64,000 nt of DNA. It comes from an uncultured Mycoplasmatota bacterium (GTDB lineage Bacteria; Bacillota_I; Bacilli_A; RF39; UBA660). The notes under the pieces were generated by a model, which saw only the letters and a list, made by a program, of their open reading frames with translations, ran no database searches and was not told the DNA's origin. Position 1 is the first letter of the stretch; each line of letters opens with the position of its first letter. Of this stretch, positions 39,069-48,310 are shown one piece after another. The DNA is taken from positions 124,001 to 188,000 of the forward strand of contig URCH01000001.1 of the NCBI GenBank assembly GCA_900546275.1, in the 5' to 3' direction. A program made the translations under genes and the position numbers.

Positions 39069-40406
39069 GTGCAAGAAAAAAAGATGCCATGTAACTTAGA
39101 TGCAGAGCAATCTGTACTTGGGGCAATGTTTTTATCCAAATATGCATTACAAAAAGCAGTAGAAACACTTAACAAGGATTTGTTTTATTCAGAAGCAAAC
39201 GGAAAAATCTTTGAAGTAATGAGTTTATTAGCAGAACAAAATATACCAATAGATGCAACTACCGTAACATCTGAATTAGAAAATAAAAATATTTTGTCAC
39301 AAGTAGGTGGAGTCGAGTATATAACTGATATAATTAATACAGTTCCATCAGCTGTAAATATAGATGAATATATAAAAATTGTAGAAGAAAAAGCAATTCG
39401 TAGAAGACTAATCGATACATCAGCAGAAATCGCAACAGAGGGATATAATTCACAAAATGATATTTCAGAGATACTTGATAATGCCGAAAAAAAGATACTT
39501 AATGTAGTAAAATCTAAAAAAGGGACAGAATTTAAGTCAATTCAAGAAGTTCTATATAAAGCACAAAATGATTTGGAAAAACTAGCTCAAACAAAAGGTG
39601 AAATAACTGGCCTAGCAACAGGTTTTTATGATTTAGATAAAATTACATCAGGATTTCATGAAAATGAACTAATAATAATAGCTGCTCGTCCAGCAATGGG
39701 AAAAACTGCATTTGCCTTAAATCTTGCAAGTAATATAGCTATTCAATCAGGAAAGACAGTTGCATTATTTAATATGGAAATGGGTGCAGAACAATTAATA
39801 AACAGAATGCTTTCATCAATAGGTCAAATAGAAGGTAAAAAATTTAGAACAGGGCATTTGGAAAATGAAGATTGGAAAAAACTAAATGAAGCTATAAGTA
39901 AACTAGCAGAAACCAAAATTTTTATAGATGATACTCCAGGTATGACAATTGGAGAAATAAGGGCTAAATGTAGACGTTTAGCTTCTTCAGAAAAAGGTTT
40001 AGGTATTGTAATAATAGATTACTTACAATTAATTAGTGGTTCTGCAAGATATGCAGGAAATAGACAACAAGAAGTTTCAGAAATTTCTAGATCATTAAAA
40101 ACTCTTGCCATGGAACTAAAAATACCAGTAATAGCTTTAGCTCAACTTTCACGTACAGTAGAAGGTAGAGAAGATAAAAGACCATTACTTAGTGATCTAA
40201 GAGAATCTGGATCAATAGAACAAGATGCAGATATAGTTGCTTTCTTATATAGAGATGATTACTATACAAAAGAAACATCAATAGATGAAAATACAAGCAA
40301 AAGTGAATTTATAATTGCAAAACATCGTAATGGACCAACAACCACTGTTGATTTAATATTTAAAAGAAATACTTCTACATTCGTAAATATGTTAAAGGAA
40401 GATTAA
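39069..40406 (+). CDS. dnaB: Replicative DNA helicase DnaB (Bacillus DnaC)
   Basis: A 445-residue hexameric helicase. The N-terminal domain starts NLDAEQSVLGAMF, and the RecA-like domain has Walker A AARPAMGKTAFALN (about 203-216), Walker B IVIIDYLQL and LRESGSIEQDADIVAFLYR. The start is GTG at 39069, 8 nt after AAGGAAG; a GTG three codons upstream (39060) overlaps rplI and is less well spaced. The order rplI-dnaB is conserved. Confidence 0.95.
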   Translation: MQEKKMPCNLDAEQSVLGAMFLSKYALQKAVETLNKDLFYSEANGKIFEVMSLLAEQNIPIDATTVTSELENKNILSQVGGVEYITDIINTVPSAVNIDEYIKIVEEKAIRRRLIDTSAEIATEGYNSQNDISEILDNAEKKILNVVKSKKGTEFKSIQEVLYKAQNDLEKLAQTKGEITGLATGFYDLDKITSGFHENELIIIAARPAMGKTAFALNLASNIAIQSGKTVALFNMEMGAEQLINRMLSSIGQIEGKKFRTGHLENEDWKKLNEAISKLAETKIFIDDTPGMTIGEIRAKCRRLASSEKGLGIVIIDYLQLISGSARYAGNRQQEVSEISRSLKTLAMELKIPVIALAQLSRTVEGREDKRPLLSDLRESGSIEQDADIVAFLYRDDYYTKETSIDENTSKSEFIIAKHRNGPTTTVDLIFKRNTSTFVNMLKED

Positions 40407-40407
40407 A

Positions 40408-41157
40408 ATGGAAGTATCAGTTTTATCAAGTGGTTCAAAAGGAAATTGTTGTTATATAAAAGATGATTCAACCCAGATATTGATAGATCTAGGTACAACA
40501 TCATTATATATTGAAAAAAATTTAAAAGATTTAAATACAACACCAGATAAAATACAAGCAATCTTTTTAACACATACTCATACAGATCATACAAGTGCAT
40601 TAAAAGTATTTACAAAAAAATACAATACAAAAGTATATTTGACATTACCAATGTATAAGGAATTAAATCTTAATTTACCAAATTATGAATTTATAGAAGA
40701 TACAATAAATATTGGTTCTTTAAAAATAACTCCATTCAAAACTTCACATGATGTAGCCGATTCTAATGGATATGTAATAGAATCTGAAACTAAATCAATT
40801 GTTTATGTAACAGATACTGGGTATATAAATATTAGAAATTATAAATTATTAAAAAATAGAGATTTATATGTATTTGAAAGTAATCATGATGTGGATTTAC
40901 TTATGGAAAATCCAAAATATCCATATCATATCAAACAAAGAATACTAGGAGACAAAGGACACTTATCAAATAAAGATTCATCTAGATATCTAAAACAATT
41001 AGCTGGCGAAAAAACAAAACATATAGTACTAGCCCATCTTAGTGAAGAAAATAATACACCATCTTTAGCATATGAAACATTGAAAGAACAAAATATTGAT
41101 AATTGTGAAATAATAATAGCGCATCAGAATGAAAAAACGGAGTTAATAGAAGTATGA
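40408..41157 (+). CDS. walJ: YycJ/WalJ-type metallo-beta-lactamase-fold hydrolase
   Basis: A 249-residue MBL-fold protein. It starts EVSVLSSGSKGNCCYI and has the metal motif THTHTDH (about 54-60), SHDVADSNGYVIE and ESNHD. This matches YycJ, the last gene of the Bacillus walRK operon, proposed to be a nuclease acting in replication or wall coordination. Here it is detached from walRK but still lies next to rlmH. It overlaps rlmH by ATGA. Confidence 0.88.
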   Translation: MEVSVLSSGSKGNCCYIKDDSTQILIDLGTTSLYIEKNLKDLNTTPDKIQAIFLTHTHTDHTSALKVFTKKYNTKVYLTLPMYKELNLNLPNYEFIEDTINIGSLKITPFKTSHDVADSNGYVIESETKSIVYVTDTGYINIRNYKLLKNRDLYVFESNHDVDLLMENPKYPYHIKQRILGDKGHLSNKDSSRYLKQLAGEKTKHIVLAHLSEENNTPSLAYETLKEQNIDNCEIIIAHQNEKTELIEV

Positions 41158-41597
41158 TAAAAATAATATGTGTTGGAAAAATAAAAGAAAAATTTTATGT
41201 AGAAGCAATAAATGAATATAAAAAAAGATTAACAAAATATACAAAAATTGAAATAATTGAGGTTCCTGATGAACAAAATAATTCATTAATTAAAGAAAAA
41301 GAAAACATATTAAAAGTTTTAAATTTAAAAGATTACATTGTAACTTTAGAAATAGAAGGTAAAAAAATGACTTCAGAAATGTTTTCACAATTTATAGACA
41401 AAACACAAATAATAAATCCAAATATTACATTTATAATAGGTGGTTCATCAGGATTACATGACGAAATTAAAAAAATATCAAACTATAAAATATCTTTTTC
41501 AGATATGACTTTCCCACATCAATTATTTAGAGTAATATTACTTGAACAAGTATATAGAGCATATAAAATATTAAATAACGAAACTTATCATAAATAA
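41154..41597 (+). CDS. rlmH: 23S rRNA (pseudouridine1915-N3)-methyltransferase
   Basis: A 147-residue SPOUT-fold enzyme, somewhat shorter than the usual ~159. The trefoil-knot SAM site FIIGGSSGLHDEI (about 101-113) and the end FSDMTFPHQLFRVILLEQVYRAYKI are intact. The C-terminus ends soon after NNETYHK, as is normal. It is coupled to walJ. Confidence 0.95.
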   Translation: MIKIICVGKIKEKFYVEAINEYKKRLTKYTKIEIIEVPDEQNNSLIKEKENILKVLNLKDYIVTLEIEGKKMTSEMFSQFIDKTQIINPNITFIIGGSSGLHDEIKKISNYKISFSDMTFPHQLFRVILLEQVYRAYKILNNETYHK

Positions 41598-41647
41598 TGA
41601 ATAAAAAAATTATAATCGTCCACTATTAAATAGAAAGGATGATTTTT

Positions 41648-42169
41648 TTGAAACCATTTATTACATTTATATTAATAATATTATCGTTTTATATAATAGG
41701 AAATATTTTTGAAGAAAAAGTAAAAATACCAGAAGAATCAATTAGATTAAGAGTGGTAGCCAATAGCAATGCCGAATATGACCAGACAATAAAAAAAGAA
41801 GTAGCTAAGTCACTTCAAAAAGAAATTAACACATTAATTACCACTAAAGATAATGTTCAAACAACAAAACTAAAACTAAAAGATAATATGAATACATTAG
41901 AAAATAACATAAATGAAATATTCAATAAAAACAATTATCATAAAAACTATAATATTAATTTAGGACTAAATTACTTTCCACAAAAAGATTTCAAAGGAAT
42001 CATTTACAAAGAAGGTTATTATGAATCACTTCTTGTTACTATAGGAGAAGGAAAAGGAAATAATTGGTGGTGTGTCTTATTTCCTCCACTATGCGTTTTG
42101 GAGGCAGAAGAAAGTAATACTGTAGAATATAAATCATTAATAAAAGAAATAATAGATAAATATTTATAA
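41648..42169 (+). CDS. spoIIR: Stage II sporulation protein R
   Basis: A 173-residue protein with an N-terminal hydrophobic export segment, then IRLRVVANSNAEYDQTIKKEVAKSL and the family signature WWCVLFPPLCVLE near the end. In Bacillus the forespore secretes SpoIIR to trigger SpoIIGA processing of pro-sigma-E in the mother cell. An ATG at 41639 is in frame, but it lies directly on AGAAAGG; the TTG at 41648 is 8 nt from that site and is chosen. Conserved cysteines are present. Confidence 0.88.
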   Translation: MKPFITFILIILSFYIIGNIFEEKVKIPEESIRLRVVANSNAEYDQTIKKEVAKSLQKEINTLITTKDNVQTTKLKLKDNMNTLENNINEIFNKNNYHKNYNINLGLNYFPQKDFKGIIYKEGYYESLLVTIGEGKGNNWWCVLFPPLCVLEAEESNTVEYKSLIKEIIDKYL

Positions 42170-42178
42170 TAAGTATAA

Positions 42179-42216
42179 AAGTTTCCTATATAAATATAAT
42201 TTTATAGGAGGCTTTT
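42179..42216 (+). terminator. Hairpin between spoIIR and the mntP-like gene, overlapping its ribosome-binding site
   Basis: A 12-bp stem (42179-42190 with 42203-42214, two G-U pairs) with a 12-nt loop and following Ts looks like an intrinsic terminator. The AGGAGG site of the next gene (42206-42211) is in its 3' arm, so the hairpin may also shut off translation. Confidence 0.55.
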
Positions 42217-42219
42217 ATT

Positions 42220-42759
42220 ATGGAAATAATATTATTAGTAATAATTGCAGTAACATTAAGTATGGATGCATTTTCACTTTCTCTTGCTTATGGAACAATA
42301 GGATTAGATAAAAAAAATATAATTTTACTATCTTGTATAGTTGGAATATATCATTTTATAATGCCACAAATAGGAAATTTATTTGGAATTTTAATATTAA
42401 AAATAATTAAAATTGAGACAAATATAATTGTTGCCCTTATATTCACGATAATAGGAATACAAATGATAGTAGAGTTATTTAAAGAAGAAAAAGAAACATT
42501 TCCATTAAAAATATCACAAATGATACTATTTGGATTTGCAGTTAGTATAGATAGTTTTTCAGTTGGTATAGGTTTAAATGCAATAACAAATAAAAATATA
42601 TTAGCATCAAGTATATTTTCTATAATAAGTTTTTTATTTACATATGTAGGGTTAAAAACAGGAAAATACATTAATGAAAAAATAGGAAAAATATCTACAT
42701 TAATAGGTGGAATAATTATAATTATCTTTGCGTTACTATATTTATTTAAAATAATATAG
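42220..42759 (+). CDS. MntP/YtaF-like membrane protein, putative manganese efflux
   Basis: A 179-residue protein with six predicted helices and two internal repeats, each opening with an Asp-containing motif: SMDAFSLSLAYG (about 15-26) and SIDSFSVGIGLN (about 108-119). This is the MntP superfamily pattern, in which the Asp residues are needed for Mn export. YtaF, annotated as a sporulation membrane protein in Bacillus, belongs here too. The ribosome-binding site is inside a hairpin. There is no yybP-ykoY aptamer in the 50-nt leader. Confidence 0.8.
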   Translation: MEIILLVIIAVTLSMDAFSLSLAYGTIGLDKKNIILLSCIVGIYHFIMPQIGNLFGILILKIIKIETNIIVALIFTIIGIQMIVELFKEEKETFPLKISQMILFGFAVSIDSFSVGIGLNAITNKNILASSIFSIISFLFTYVGLKTGKYINEKIGKISTLIGGIIIIIFALLYLFKII

Positions 42760-42913
42760 TTTTTATTTACACTAAAAAAACATAAATTACTTGATAAATA
42801 TATTAAAACAAATTATAATTATAATGGTGGTAAATACTATTTTTAAATTAATTAATAAGGCAATAAACACCATAGTAAGAAAAAAACATATTAATATAGT
42901 AGTGGAGGATATT

Positions 42914-44167
42914 ATGAAACAAATAATAATAGAAGGTCAACATAGATTAAAAGGTACAATAAGAATATGTGGTGCAAAAAACAGTGCCGTAGCGCTTCTT
43001 CCAGCTGCCATTTTGTCTGATGAAGAAGTAAAAATAGATAATGTTCCAAGTATTTCAGACATAGACGCATTAAGTGAAATATTAGAATATTTAGGTGCAA
43101 AAGTAACACGTCAAGATGAATTAGTTACAATTGATTCATCAACTATAGTAAATAAAGAAATACCAGAAGAAAAAGCAAAAAAATTAAGAGCTTCTTATTA
43201 TTTTATGGGTGCTTTATTAGGAAAATATAAAAAAGTAGAAATATATTTTCCTGGAGGTTGTTCTATAGGGGCAAGACCCATTAATTTACATTTAAAAGGA
43301 TTTGAAGCTTTAGGAGCAAAAATTACTGAAACAAAAAACAAATTTACTATAGAAGCAAAAGAATTAATAGGAAATAGGATTTATTTAGATATAGCATCAG
43401 TAGGTGCAACTATAAATATTATGTTTGCAGCAGTAAAAGCAAAAGGTGTAACAACAATAGAAAATGCAGCTAAGGAACCAGAAATAGTAAATATTGCTAC
43501 ATTTTTAAATAATATGGGAGCTAAAATAATTGGTGCTGGTACTAGTACAATAACTATAACAGGTGTAGAAAAACTGGGAAAAGCATTCACAGAAGTAATA
43601 CCAGATAGAATAGAAGCGGGAACCTATATAATAGCGGGTGCTTTGATTGGGGATAACTTAAAAATTGATAATGTAATACCAAGCCATATAGAATCATTAA
43701 CTTCTAAATTACAGGAAATGAATGTAAAACTAGAAATTAATTCAGATTCAGTAGTGGTATCATCAACACCAAATTTATGTGCTTCATCAATTAAAACACT
43801 AGGTTACCCAGGCTTTCCAACAGATTTACAACAACCAATAACTGCATTGTTTACACAAGCTAGTGGTACATCTGTAGTAGAAGAAACAATATACGAAAAT
43901 AGATTTTTAAATGTAGAATATTTAAATAATATGGGAGCAGATATAAAAATAAATTGTAATAAATTAAAAATTAATGGTCCAACAAAATTAATTGGAAAAG
44001 AAGTACTAGCAACAGACTTAAGAGCAGGCGCATGTTTAATATTAGCAGGTTTAATAGCTGAGGGGACAACTGTAGTTAAAGAAGTTGAACATATATTAAG
44101 AGGATATGATAATATAGTTGGAAAATTAAACAATGTAGGTGCAAAATTAAGAATAGAAGAGTATTAA
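42914..44167 (+). CDS. murA: UDP-N-acetylglucosamine 1-carboxyvinyltransferase
   Basis: A 417-residue first committed enzyme of peptidoglycan synthesis. The start motif CGAKNSAVALLPAAIL (about 20-35, with the catalytic Lys) and GGCSIGARPINLH (about 114-126, with the fosfomycin-reactive Cys) are intact. GTGGAGG lies 6 nt before the ATG at 42914. A 41-residue upstream extension in frame is hydrophobic and unlike MurA, so it is not used; 42760-42913 shows no other gene. Confidence 0.96.
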   Translation: MKQIIIEGQHRLKGTIRICGAKNSAVALLPAAILSDEEVKIDNVPSISDIDALSEILEYLGAKVTRQDELVTIDSSTIVNKEIPEEKAKKLRASYYFMGALLGKYKKVEIYFPGGCSIGARPINLHLKGFEALGAKITETKNKFTIEAKELIGNRIYLDIASVGATINIMFAAVKAKGVTTIENAAKEPEIVNIATFLNNMGAKIIGAGTSTITITGVEKLGKAFTEVIPDRIEAGTYIIAGALIGDNLKIDNVIPSHIESLTSKLQEMNVKLEINSDSVVVSSTPNLCASSIKTLGYPGFPTDLQQPITALFTQASGTSVVEETIYENRFLNVEYLNNMGADIKINCNKLKINGPTKLIGKEVLATDLRAGACLILAGLIAEGTTVVKEVEHILRGYDNIVGKLNNVGAKLRIEEY

Positions 44168-44180
44168 ATAAAATATAATT

Positions 44181-44205
44181 AAAGTAGATTTATCTACTTT
44201 TTTTT
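44181..44205 (+). terminator. Terminator of murA
   Basis: AAAGTAGA and TCTACTTT arms with a 4-nt loop and five or more Ts. Confidence 0.8.
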
Positions 44206-44215
44206 GAGGTGAAAA

Positions 44216-44734
44216 ATGAAAAAATGTTTCTTCTTATTATCAATTATTTTAATAGTAATATTAATATATTCAGGTACAAAGGTAACAAAAAAATCATACC
44301 TTGTATTAGGAATTGATTCAAACTTAGATTATATAAATGATAAAAAAAGTAATTTAGAAAAGAACAACAAATTACTTAACTTTAATACAAAGTATGTAAA
44401 TAAAAACTATAGGATAACAGATATAATAAATGATATAAAATTTAAAAAGGAAATAGATAATAAAACGATTTTAAATTATATTATAAAAGCAGATTATATA
44501 ACAGTTAATGTAGGATATAATGATTTAAAATCAATAATTAATGAATCAGAAATTTATTTATATGATGATATTGATAGCATAATAATAGATTTAGATGAAC
44601 TGTTTAAATTATTAAGAATGTATAGTAAGGAAAAAATAGAATTTATGAAAATAGAAACAAATTCAAACATAGATGATTATGTAAACTCTAGGGTAGAAAA
44701 ATTATGCAATAAATACAATATTATATATATATAA
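44216..44734 (+). CDS. Hypothetical exported protein
   Basis: A 172-residue protein with an N-terminal hydrophobic helix (about 5-21) and an acidic/basic, Asn- and Lys-rich remainder. SYLVLGIDSN near residue 28 and YITVNVGYNDL near residue 98 recall the first Ser block and the V-N-x-G-x-N-D block of SGNH hydrolases, but the catalytic Ser and His blocks are not convincing, so no activity is assigned. GAGGTG precedes the ATG. It sits between the murA terminator and the BI-1 gene. Confidence 0.6.
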   Translation: MKKCFFLLSIILIVILIYSGTKVTKKSYLVLGIDSNLDYINDKKSNLEKNNKLLNFNTKYVNKNYRITDIINDIKFKKEIDNKTILNYIIKADYITVNVGYNDLKSIINESEIYLYDDIDSIIIDLDELFKLLRMYSKEKIEFMKIETNSNIDDYVNSRVEKLCNKYNIIYI

Positions 44735-44754
44735 ATAACAAAAGGAGGTATAAG

Positions 44755-45399
44755 ATGGAAAATAAATTATATTCAAAAATCTATTTATGGTTATTTTTAG
44801 GATTGTTAGTATCATTTTTGACAGGTTATTTTGTATCAACAAATGCAAATATGCTATTTAATTTAATAAAACCTGGATATGTTATTGGTATACTTGTTAT
44901 AGAAGTGTTTATTGCTATTTTCTTATCTGCTAGAATAACAAAGATGCAACCAATGACAGCTAAAATACTTTACTTTGTTTATTCATTTACAACAGGATTA
45001 TCTTTATCATTTGTATTTGTGGTATATGAAATAACATCAATTATATATGTATTTGCAGTAACATCATTGTTATTTGGAATATTTGCATTTATTGGAAAGG
45101 TAACAAAATTAGATTTGTCAAAAGTAAGTACAGTTTTATTAATGGGTTTAATAGCGCTTGTACTAGTAACCTTAATTAATTTGTTCATAGGTTCAGAAAC
45201 AATAGATTTAATATTATGTTATGCAGGTATCATAATTTTCTTAGGTTATATTGCATATGACATGCAAAAAGTAAAATACTTACAAAATGTAATTCCTGAT
45301 CAAGAAAATCTATCAATCTTTTGTGCTTTTCAATTATATTTAGATTTTATAAACCTATTTTATAGATTAATTTCACTATTTGGAAAATCAAAAGATTAA
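44755..45399 (+). CDS. Bax inhibitor-1 (BI-1/YccA) family membrane protein
   Basis: A 214-residue protein with seven hydrophobic segments. The C-terminal block (GYIAYDMQKVKYL ... FQLYLDFINLFYRLISLFG) with paired Asp residues is the pH-sensing, calcium-leak signature of Bacillus YetJ-type BI-1 proteins. In the YccA branch such proteins modulate the FtsH protease. A strong AAAGGAGG site precedes the ATG. The physiological role here is unknown. Confidence 0.88.
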   Translation: MENKLYSKIYLWLFLGLLVSFLTGYFVSTNANMLFNLIKPGYVIGILVIEVFIAIFLSARITKMQPMTAKILYFVYSFTTGLSLSFVFVVYEITSIIYVFAVTSLLFGIFAFIGKVTKLDLSKVSTVLLMGLIALVLVTLINLFIGSETIDLILCYAGIIIFLGYIAYDMQKVKYLQNVIPDQENLSIFCAFQLYLDFINLFYRLISLFGKSKD

Positions 45400-45406
45400 A
45401 AAATAG

Positions 45407-45435
45407 TTGCTTTTTAATAAATTTATTGTTATACT
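45407..45435 (+). promoter_or_regulatory. Promoter of rpmE
   Basis: TTGCTT (45407-45412), 17-bp spacer, TATACT (45430-45435). Confidence 0.6.
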
Positions 45436-45451
45436 ATTTTAGTAAATTTCT

Positions 45452-45470
45452 ATGACATATTGGTTGTCAT
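45452..45470 (+). promoter_or_regulatory. Small hairpin in the rpmE leader
   Basis: ATGACA and TGTCAT (45452-45457, 45465-45470) form a hairpin just before GGAAGGAG. L31 mRNAs in Firmicutes can carry an autoregulatory leader; the identity here is a guess from position. Confidence 0.3.
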
Positions 45471-45487
45471 GGCGGAAGGAGATATAT

Positions 45488-45694
45488 ATGAAAAAAGGAA
45501 TACATCCTGAATATGTAGATACTAAAGTTACATGTGCATGTGGTAATACTTTTACAGTAAAATCAAATAAAAAAGAACTACACCTAGAAGTATGTAATAA
45601 ATGTCATCCATTCTTTAACGGTGGACAAGGTACTACTACTAAGAAAACAGGAGCAGTAGAAAAATTTAATCGTAAATTTGGAAGAACAGCTTAA
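45488..45694 (+). CDS. rpmE: 50S ribosomal protein L31, zinc-binding type
   Basis: A 68-residue protein starting [20 protein letters not shown] and ending [16 protein letters not shown] and CNKCHPFF keep the zinc-site cysteines, so this is the zinc-containing (C+) form. The ATG at 45488 follows GGAAGGAG; 12 in-frame codons upstream overlap the leader hairpin and are not used. Confidence 0.96.
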   Translation: MKKGIHPEYVDTKVTCACGNTFTVKSNKKELHLEVCNKCHPFFNGGQGTTTKKTGAVEKFNRKFGRTA

Positions 45695-45705
45695 GCTGTT
45701 TTTTT
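45685..45705 (+). terminator. Terminator of rpmE
   Basis: AACAGC-TTAA-GCTGTT hairpin followed by Ts; the rpmE stop is in the loop. Confidence 0.75.
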
Positions 45706-45709
45706 ATTA

Positions 45710-45737
45710 TAAAAAAAGCTGTTTTATTTAACAGCTT
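45710..45737 (-). terminator. Terminator of the racemase/ATP-grasp pair
   Basis: Minus strand AAGCTGTT (45730-45737) and AACAGCTT (45716-45723) arms followed by Ts; faces the rpmE terminator. Confidence 0.75.
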
Positions 45738-46959
45738 ACCATTTATTATTTTTATATTTTTTTATATAATTAAATTTTCTCACAAATAACCAAATTTTTC
45801 TTTTAAAAGAATTATCATATTTACAATTTAATGGATCAATAACTTTTGATGTTTTTAATATTTGATTTATTTCATTTTTTAAAGTTTTATTGTCAATATA
45901 TTTTTTTATTACTGCTTTAGGCACAAAGGATAAAACACATTTTTTATTGATATGAATATATTTTTTTTGCTTTTTATAAATTAAATCATCTACCATATAT
46001 TTTACTAAATTATAACCACAGGCTGTTAAATAATAACTACTTCTTGCTTGTCTTGGATTTATTTCAAATACCTTATATTTCCCATCTCTTGCATCATATT
46101 TCATATCAAACTCGGCAAAGCCTTCATACTTGTTTTCTTCTAGGAATTTTTTCATCTTTTCAACTTGTTCTTCAATACCATTGAATTCGGAAAAACCATT
46201 TACAAGTACAGTACAATTTCCAATTCCAGTTTTTGTATGTTCTTGCAATCCTATTTGGGCAAAAGTTGATAATTCAACTTGATGTTTTTTATTACAAAAG
46301 AAGATAGCATCAAATAACTTTGTATCATCGCCTGGTATAAATTCCTGAATAATTAGGTTATCATCATAACCAGAAACTTCTATATCACTGATAACTTTAA
46401 ATAATTGGTTTTTGTTTGTAATTTTATAAACCTTTGCCTGCCCATCAAAATGATGTTTATAATAACTTACTCCATTTCCAGGTTTAATAATTAAAGGATA
46501 TTTAAATTTTTCTAATTGTTTATTTGAAATGTTTTGTTTACTATTACATTTGTATACATAGGTTTCTGGAAAATCTAATTCAGAATCTTTAAAACTAGTA
46601 TAAAAATTATCTTTAATCAATAGATTATTTAATAATTCAATATTAATAGAGTAGAAACAATAATATTTTTTTAATATATCTTTATTTTCAACTATTAGTC
46701 TTACATAAAAATCATTACTAGGAATTAAAACTAGTTTTGTTGAGTTGTGTTCTTTCCCAAATTTAACCAATGTATCGACAAAAGTTTCTGTATCCCATAA
46801 ATTTGGTTCATAGCAAATATTAAGTATTTTACTTGTTCCAGTAAAATGCATATATTCTTTAGCTATTAAAAATGGTTTTATTTTATATTGTTCATAACAG
46901 CATCTTGCCATATAATAAGCATTTATATCAGAACCTAGAATTACAACATTAAATTTCAT
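45736..46959 (-). CDS. ATP-grasp carboxylate-amine ligase, D-aspartate-ligase-like
   Basis: A 407-residue protein. The opening VVILGSDINAYYMARCCYEQY resembles enterococcal D-aspartate ligase (ILLGSDMNVYGMARSFHEAY). The ATP-grasp core has YPLIIKPGNG (about 152-161), LIIQEFIPGD (about 200-209), EGFAEFDMKYD and the Mg-binding FEINPRQARSSYY (about 306-318). Aslfm adds D-Asp to the peptidoglycan stem Lys; here the substrate is unknown. The racemase-family gene lies directly upstream on the same strand, which suggests a D-amino acid as substrate. The C-terminus is very basic. These genes run against the direction of replication, unlike their neighbours. Confidence 0.75.
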   Translation of the reverse strand: MKFNVVILGSDINAYYMARCCYEQYKIKPFLIAKEYMHFTGTSKILNICYEPNLWDTETFVDTLVKFGKEHNSTKLVLIPSNDFYVRLIVENKDILKKYYCFYSINIELLNNLLIKDNFYTSFKDSELDFPETYVYKCNSKQNISNKQLEKFKYPLIIKPGNGVSYYKHHFDGQAKVYKITNKNQLFKVISDIEVSGYDDNLIIQEFIPGDDTKLFDAIFFCNKKHQVELSTFAQIGLQEHTKTGIGNCTVLVNGFSEFNGIEEQVEKMKKFLEENKYEGFAEFDMKYDARDGKYKVFEINPRQARSSYYLTACGYNLVKYMVDDLIYKKQKKYIHINKKCVLSFVPKAVIKKYIDNKTLKNEINQILKTSKVIDPLNCKYDNSFKRKIWLFVRKFNYIKKYKNNKW

Positions 46960-47041
46960 ATTATCACCTTATATAATTATATCAGTTTTACTTAATTGTG
47001 TAAATTGTATAAGAAAAAATTGAAGTAAAAATTCTCCAATT

Positions 47042-48226
47042 TTATTCATTAGTATTGATTACTTTATTATTTTTTATATATACCCTTGGTAATAAAGGTG
47101 AAATACATGTCATTGTCTTGTAAATTGTTGTTCCGCAGTGATTACTTAAATTTCTTATATTTGCATTATCTCCAATTATTTCAACTTTATCACCGATTTT
47201 TACATTTTTATTAACTATGATTGAAATCATTCCCATATTGACGGTCCCAATAATTTTACACGCTTGTTTATTTATAAAAACATAACCACCATGGGCATTT
47301 AAATCAATTCCATCAGCATATCCAATACATACAGTTGCAACTTGAATATCTTTTCCAGTATGTTCATATCCAAGGTATCCAATAAATTCTCCGTTATGTA
47401 CAGTTTTAATTTCTATAATTTTACTATATAAACTAAGCGCTGGATATAATTCAATATTTCTATCAAAATTATATTTTTCTATATGATATTTTTTTTGTCT
47501 TAGGATTGCTTTAAATTTTCTTAGTTTTCCTTTAAAAGAATTATCCAATTTTGGAATTTGATTATATCCATAAATGGAAATTCCAAATCTAACTCCGTTT
47601 GCATATTCTATTTTTTCGTTGCACATGCAAGTTAAACTTCTATCAATATGAATTATTTTAAATTGTGTTAAATCAACATTTTTTACTATTTTATCAAAAT
47701 TGTTTAGTTGAATTTTTCTGTATGGATCGCTAATTCCTAATGATGCCATATGTGTATATATTCCTTCTAATATAAAATTATAGCGTTTTAATAAATTAAT
47801 TGCTTTTATTAGATCTTTATTATTATTAAATCCAAGTCTATTCATACCAGAGTCGATTTTAATATGAACCTTTAAATTTTTTAATTTTAAATCGCATAAT
47901 TGTTTAACATATTGCAAATTTGAAATGGTAATTGTAATATTTTGTTCTACACATTTATTAATCCATTTTATATCTATGGGTTCTAAACATAATATTGGAA
48001 TTTCATTATTTAATTTTCTAACATTCATAGCTTCTTCAAGATTAGAAACTGCAATATAATTAATTCCGTTTTCTATTAAAGTATTTACTATATAATACCC
48101 ATGTCCATATGCATTGCCTTTTATAACTCCAAAATAGTAATTATATTGATTATATTTATCAATAAGATTTTTAACATTTGAACCTATTTTATCTAGATTA
48201 ATTTCAAGATATGTGTCTCTATACAT
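47042..48226 (-). CDS. Alanine racemase family PLP enzyme
   Basis: A 394-residue fold-type III PLP enzyme. The PLP Lys is in GVIKGNAYGHG (about 34-44; V-K-A-N is usual). KIDSGMNRLGF, ANGVRFGISIYGY (Arg for the pyridine nitrogen) and the second catalytic Tyr in IGYADG are present. The motif usually C/S-M-D-Q reads NMGM, with Gly for Asp next to the substrate-binding Met, which may change specificity. It could be the main D-Ala racemase or a specialised one. The ATG at 48224-48226 follows GGGAG; five upstream in-frame codons are not used. The ATP-grasp gene follows after 82 nt. Confidence 0.85.
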   Translation of the reverse strand: MYRDTYLEINLDKIGSNVKNLIDKYNQYNYYFGVIKGNAYGHGYYIVNTLIENGINYIAVSNLEEAMNVRKLNNEIPILCLEPIDIKWINKCVEQNITITISNLQYVKQLCDLKLKNLKVHIKIDSGMNRLGFNNNKDLIKAINLLKRYNFILEGIYTHMASLGISDPYRKIQLNNFDKIVKNVDLTQFKIIHIDRSLTCMCNEKIEYANGVRFGISIYGYNQIPKLDNSFKGKLRKFKAILRQKKYHIEKYNFDRNIELYPALSLYSKIIEIKTVHNGEFIGYLGYEHTGKDIQVATVCIGYADGIDLNAHGGYVFINKQACKIIGTVNMGMISIIVNKNVKIGDKVEIIGDNANIRNLSNHCGTTIYKTMTCISPLLPRVYIKNNKVINTNE

Positions 48227-48310
48227 AAAATCATCTCCCAATTTTGTTTCATTATATCATGTATTTATATTTTAGTAAATTCCATTAATACCCTCAAAAA
48301 AATAAAAACG

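Noticed and set aside
42170..42219. yybP-ykoY manganese riboswitch
   Set aside because: Only about 50 nt are available and the conserved loops are not present.
42791..42913. N-terminal extension of murA or a separate small membrane gene
   Set aside because: The frame is hydrophobic and basic but unlike MurA. The strong ribosome-binding site points to 42914, and no independent start or stop signal supports a separate gene.
44216..44734. SGNH/GDSL lipase
   Set aside because: Only the Asn block resembles the family; catalytic Ser and His blocks are not convincing.
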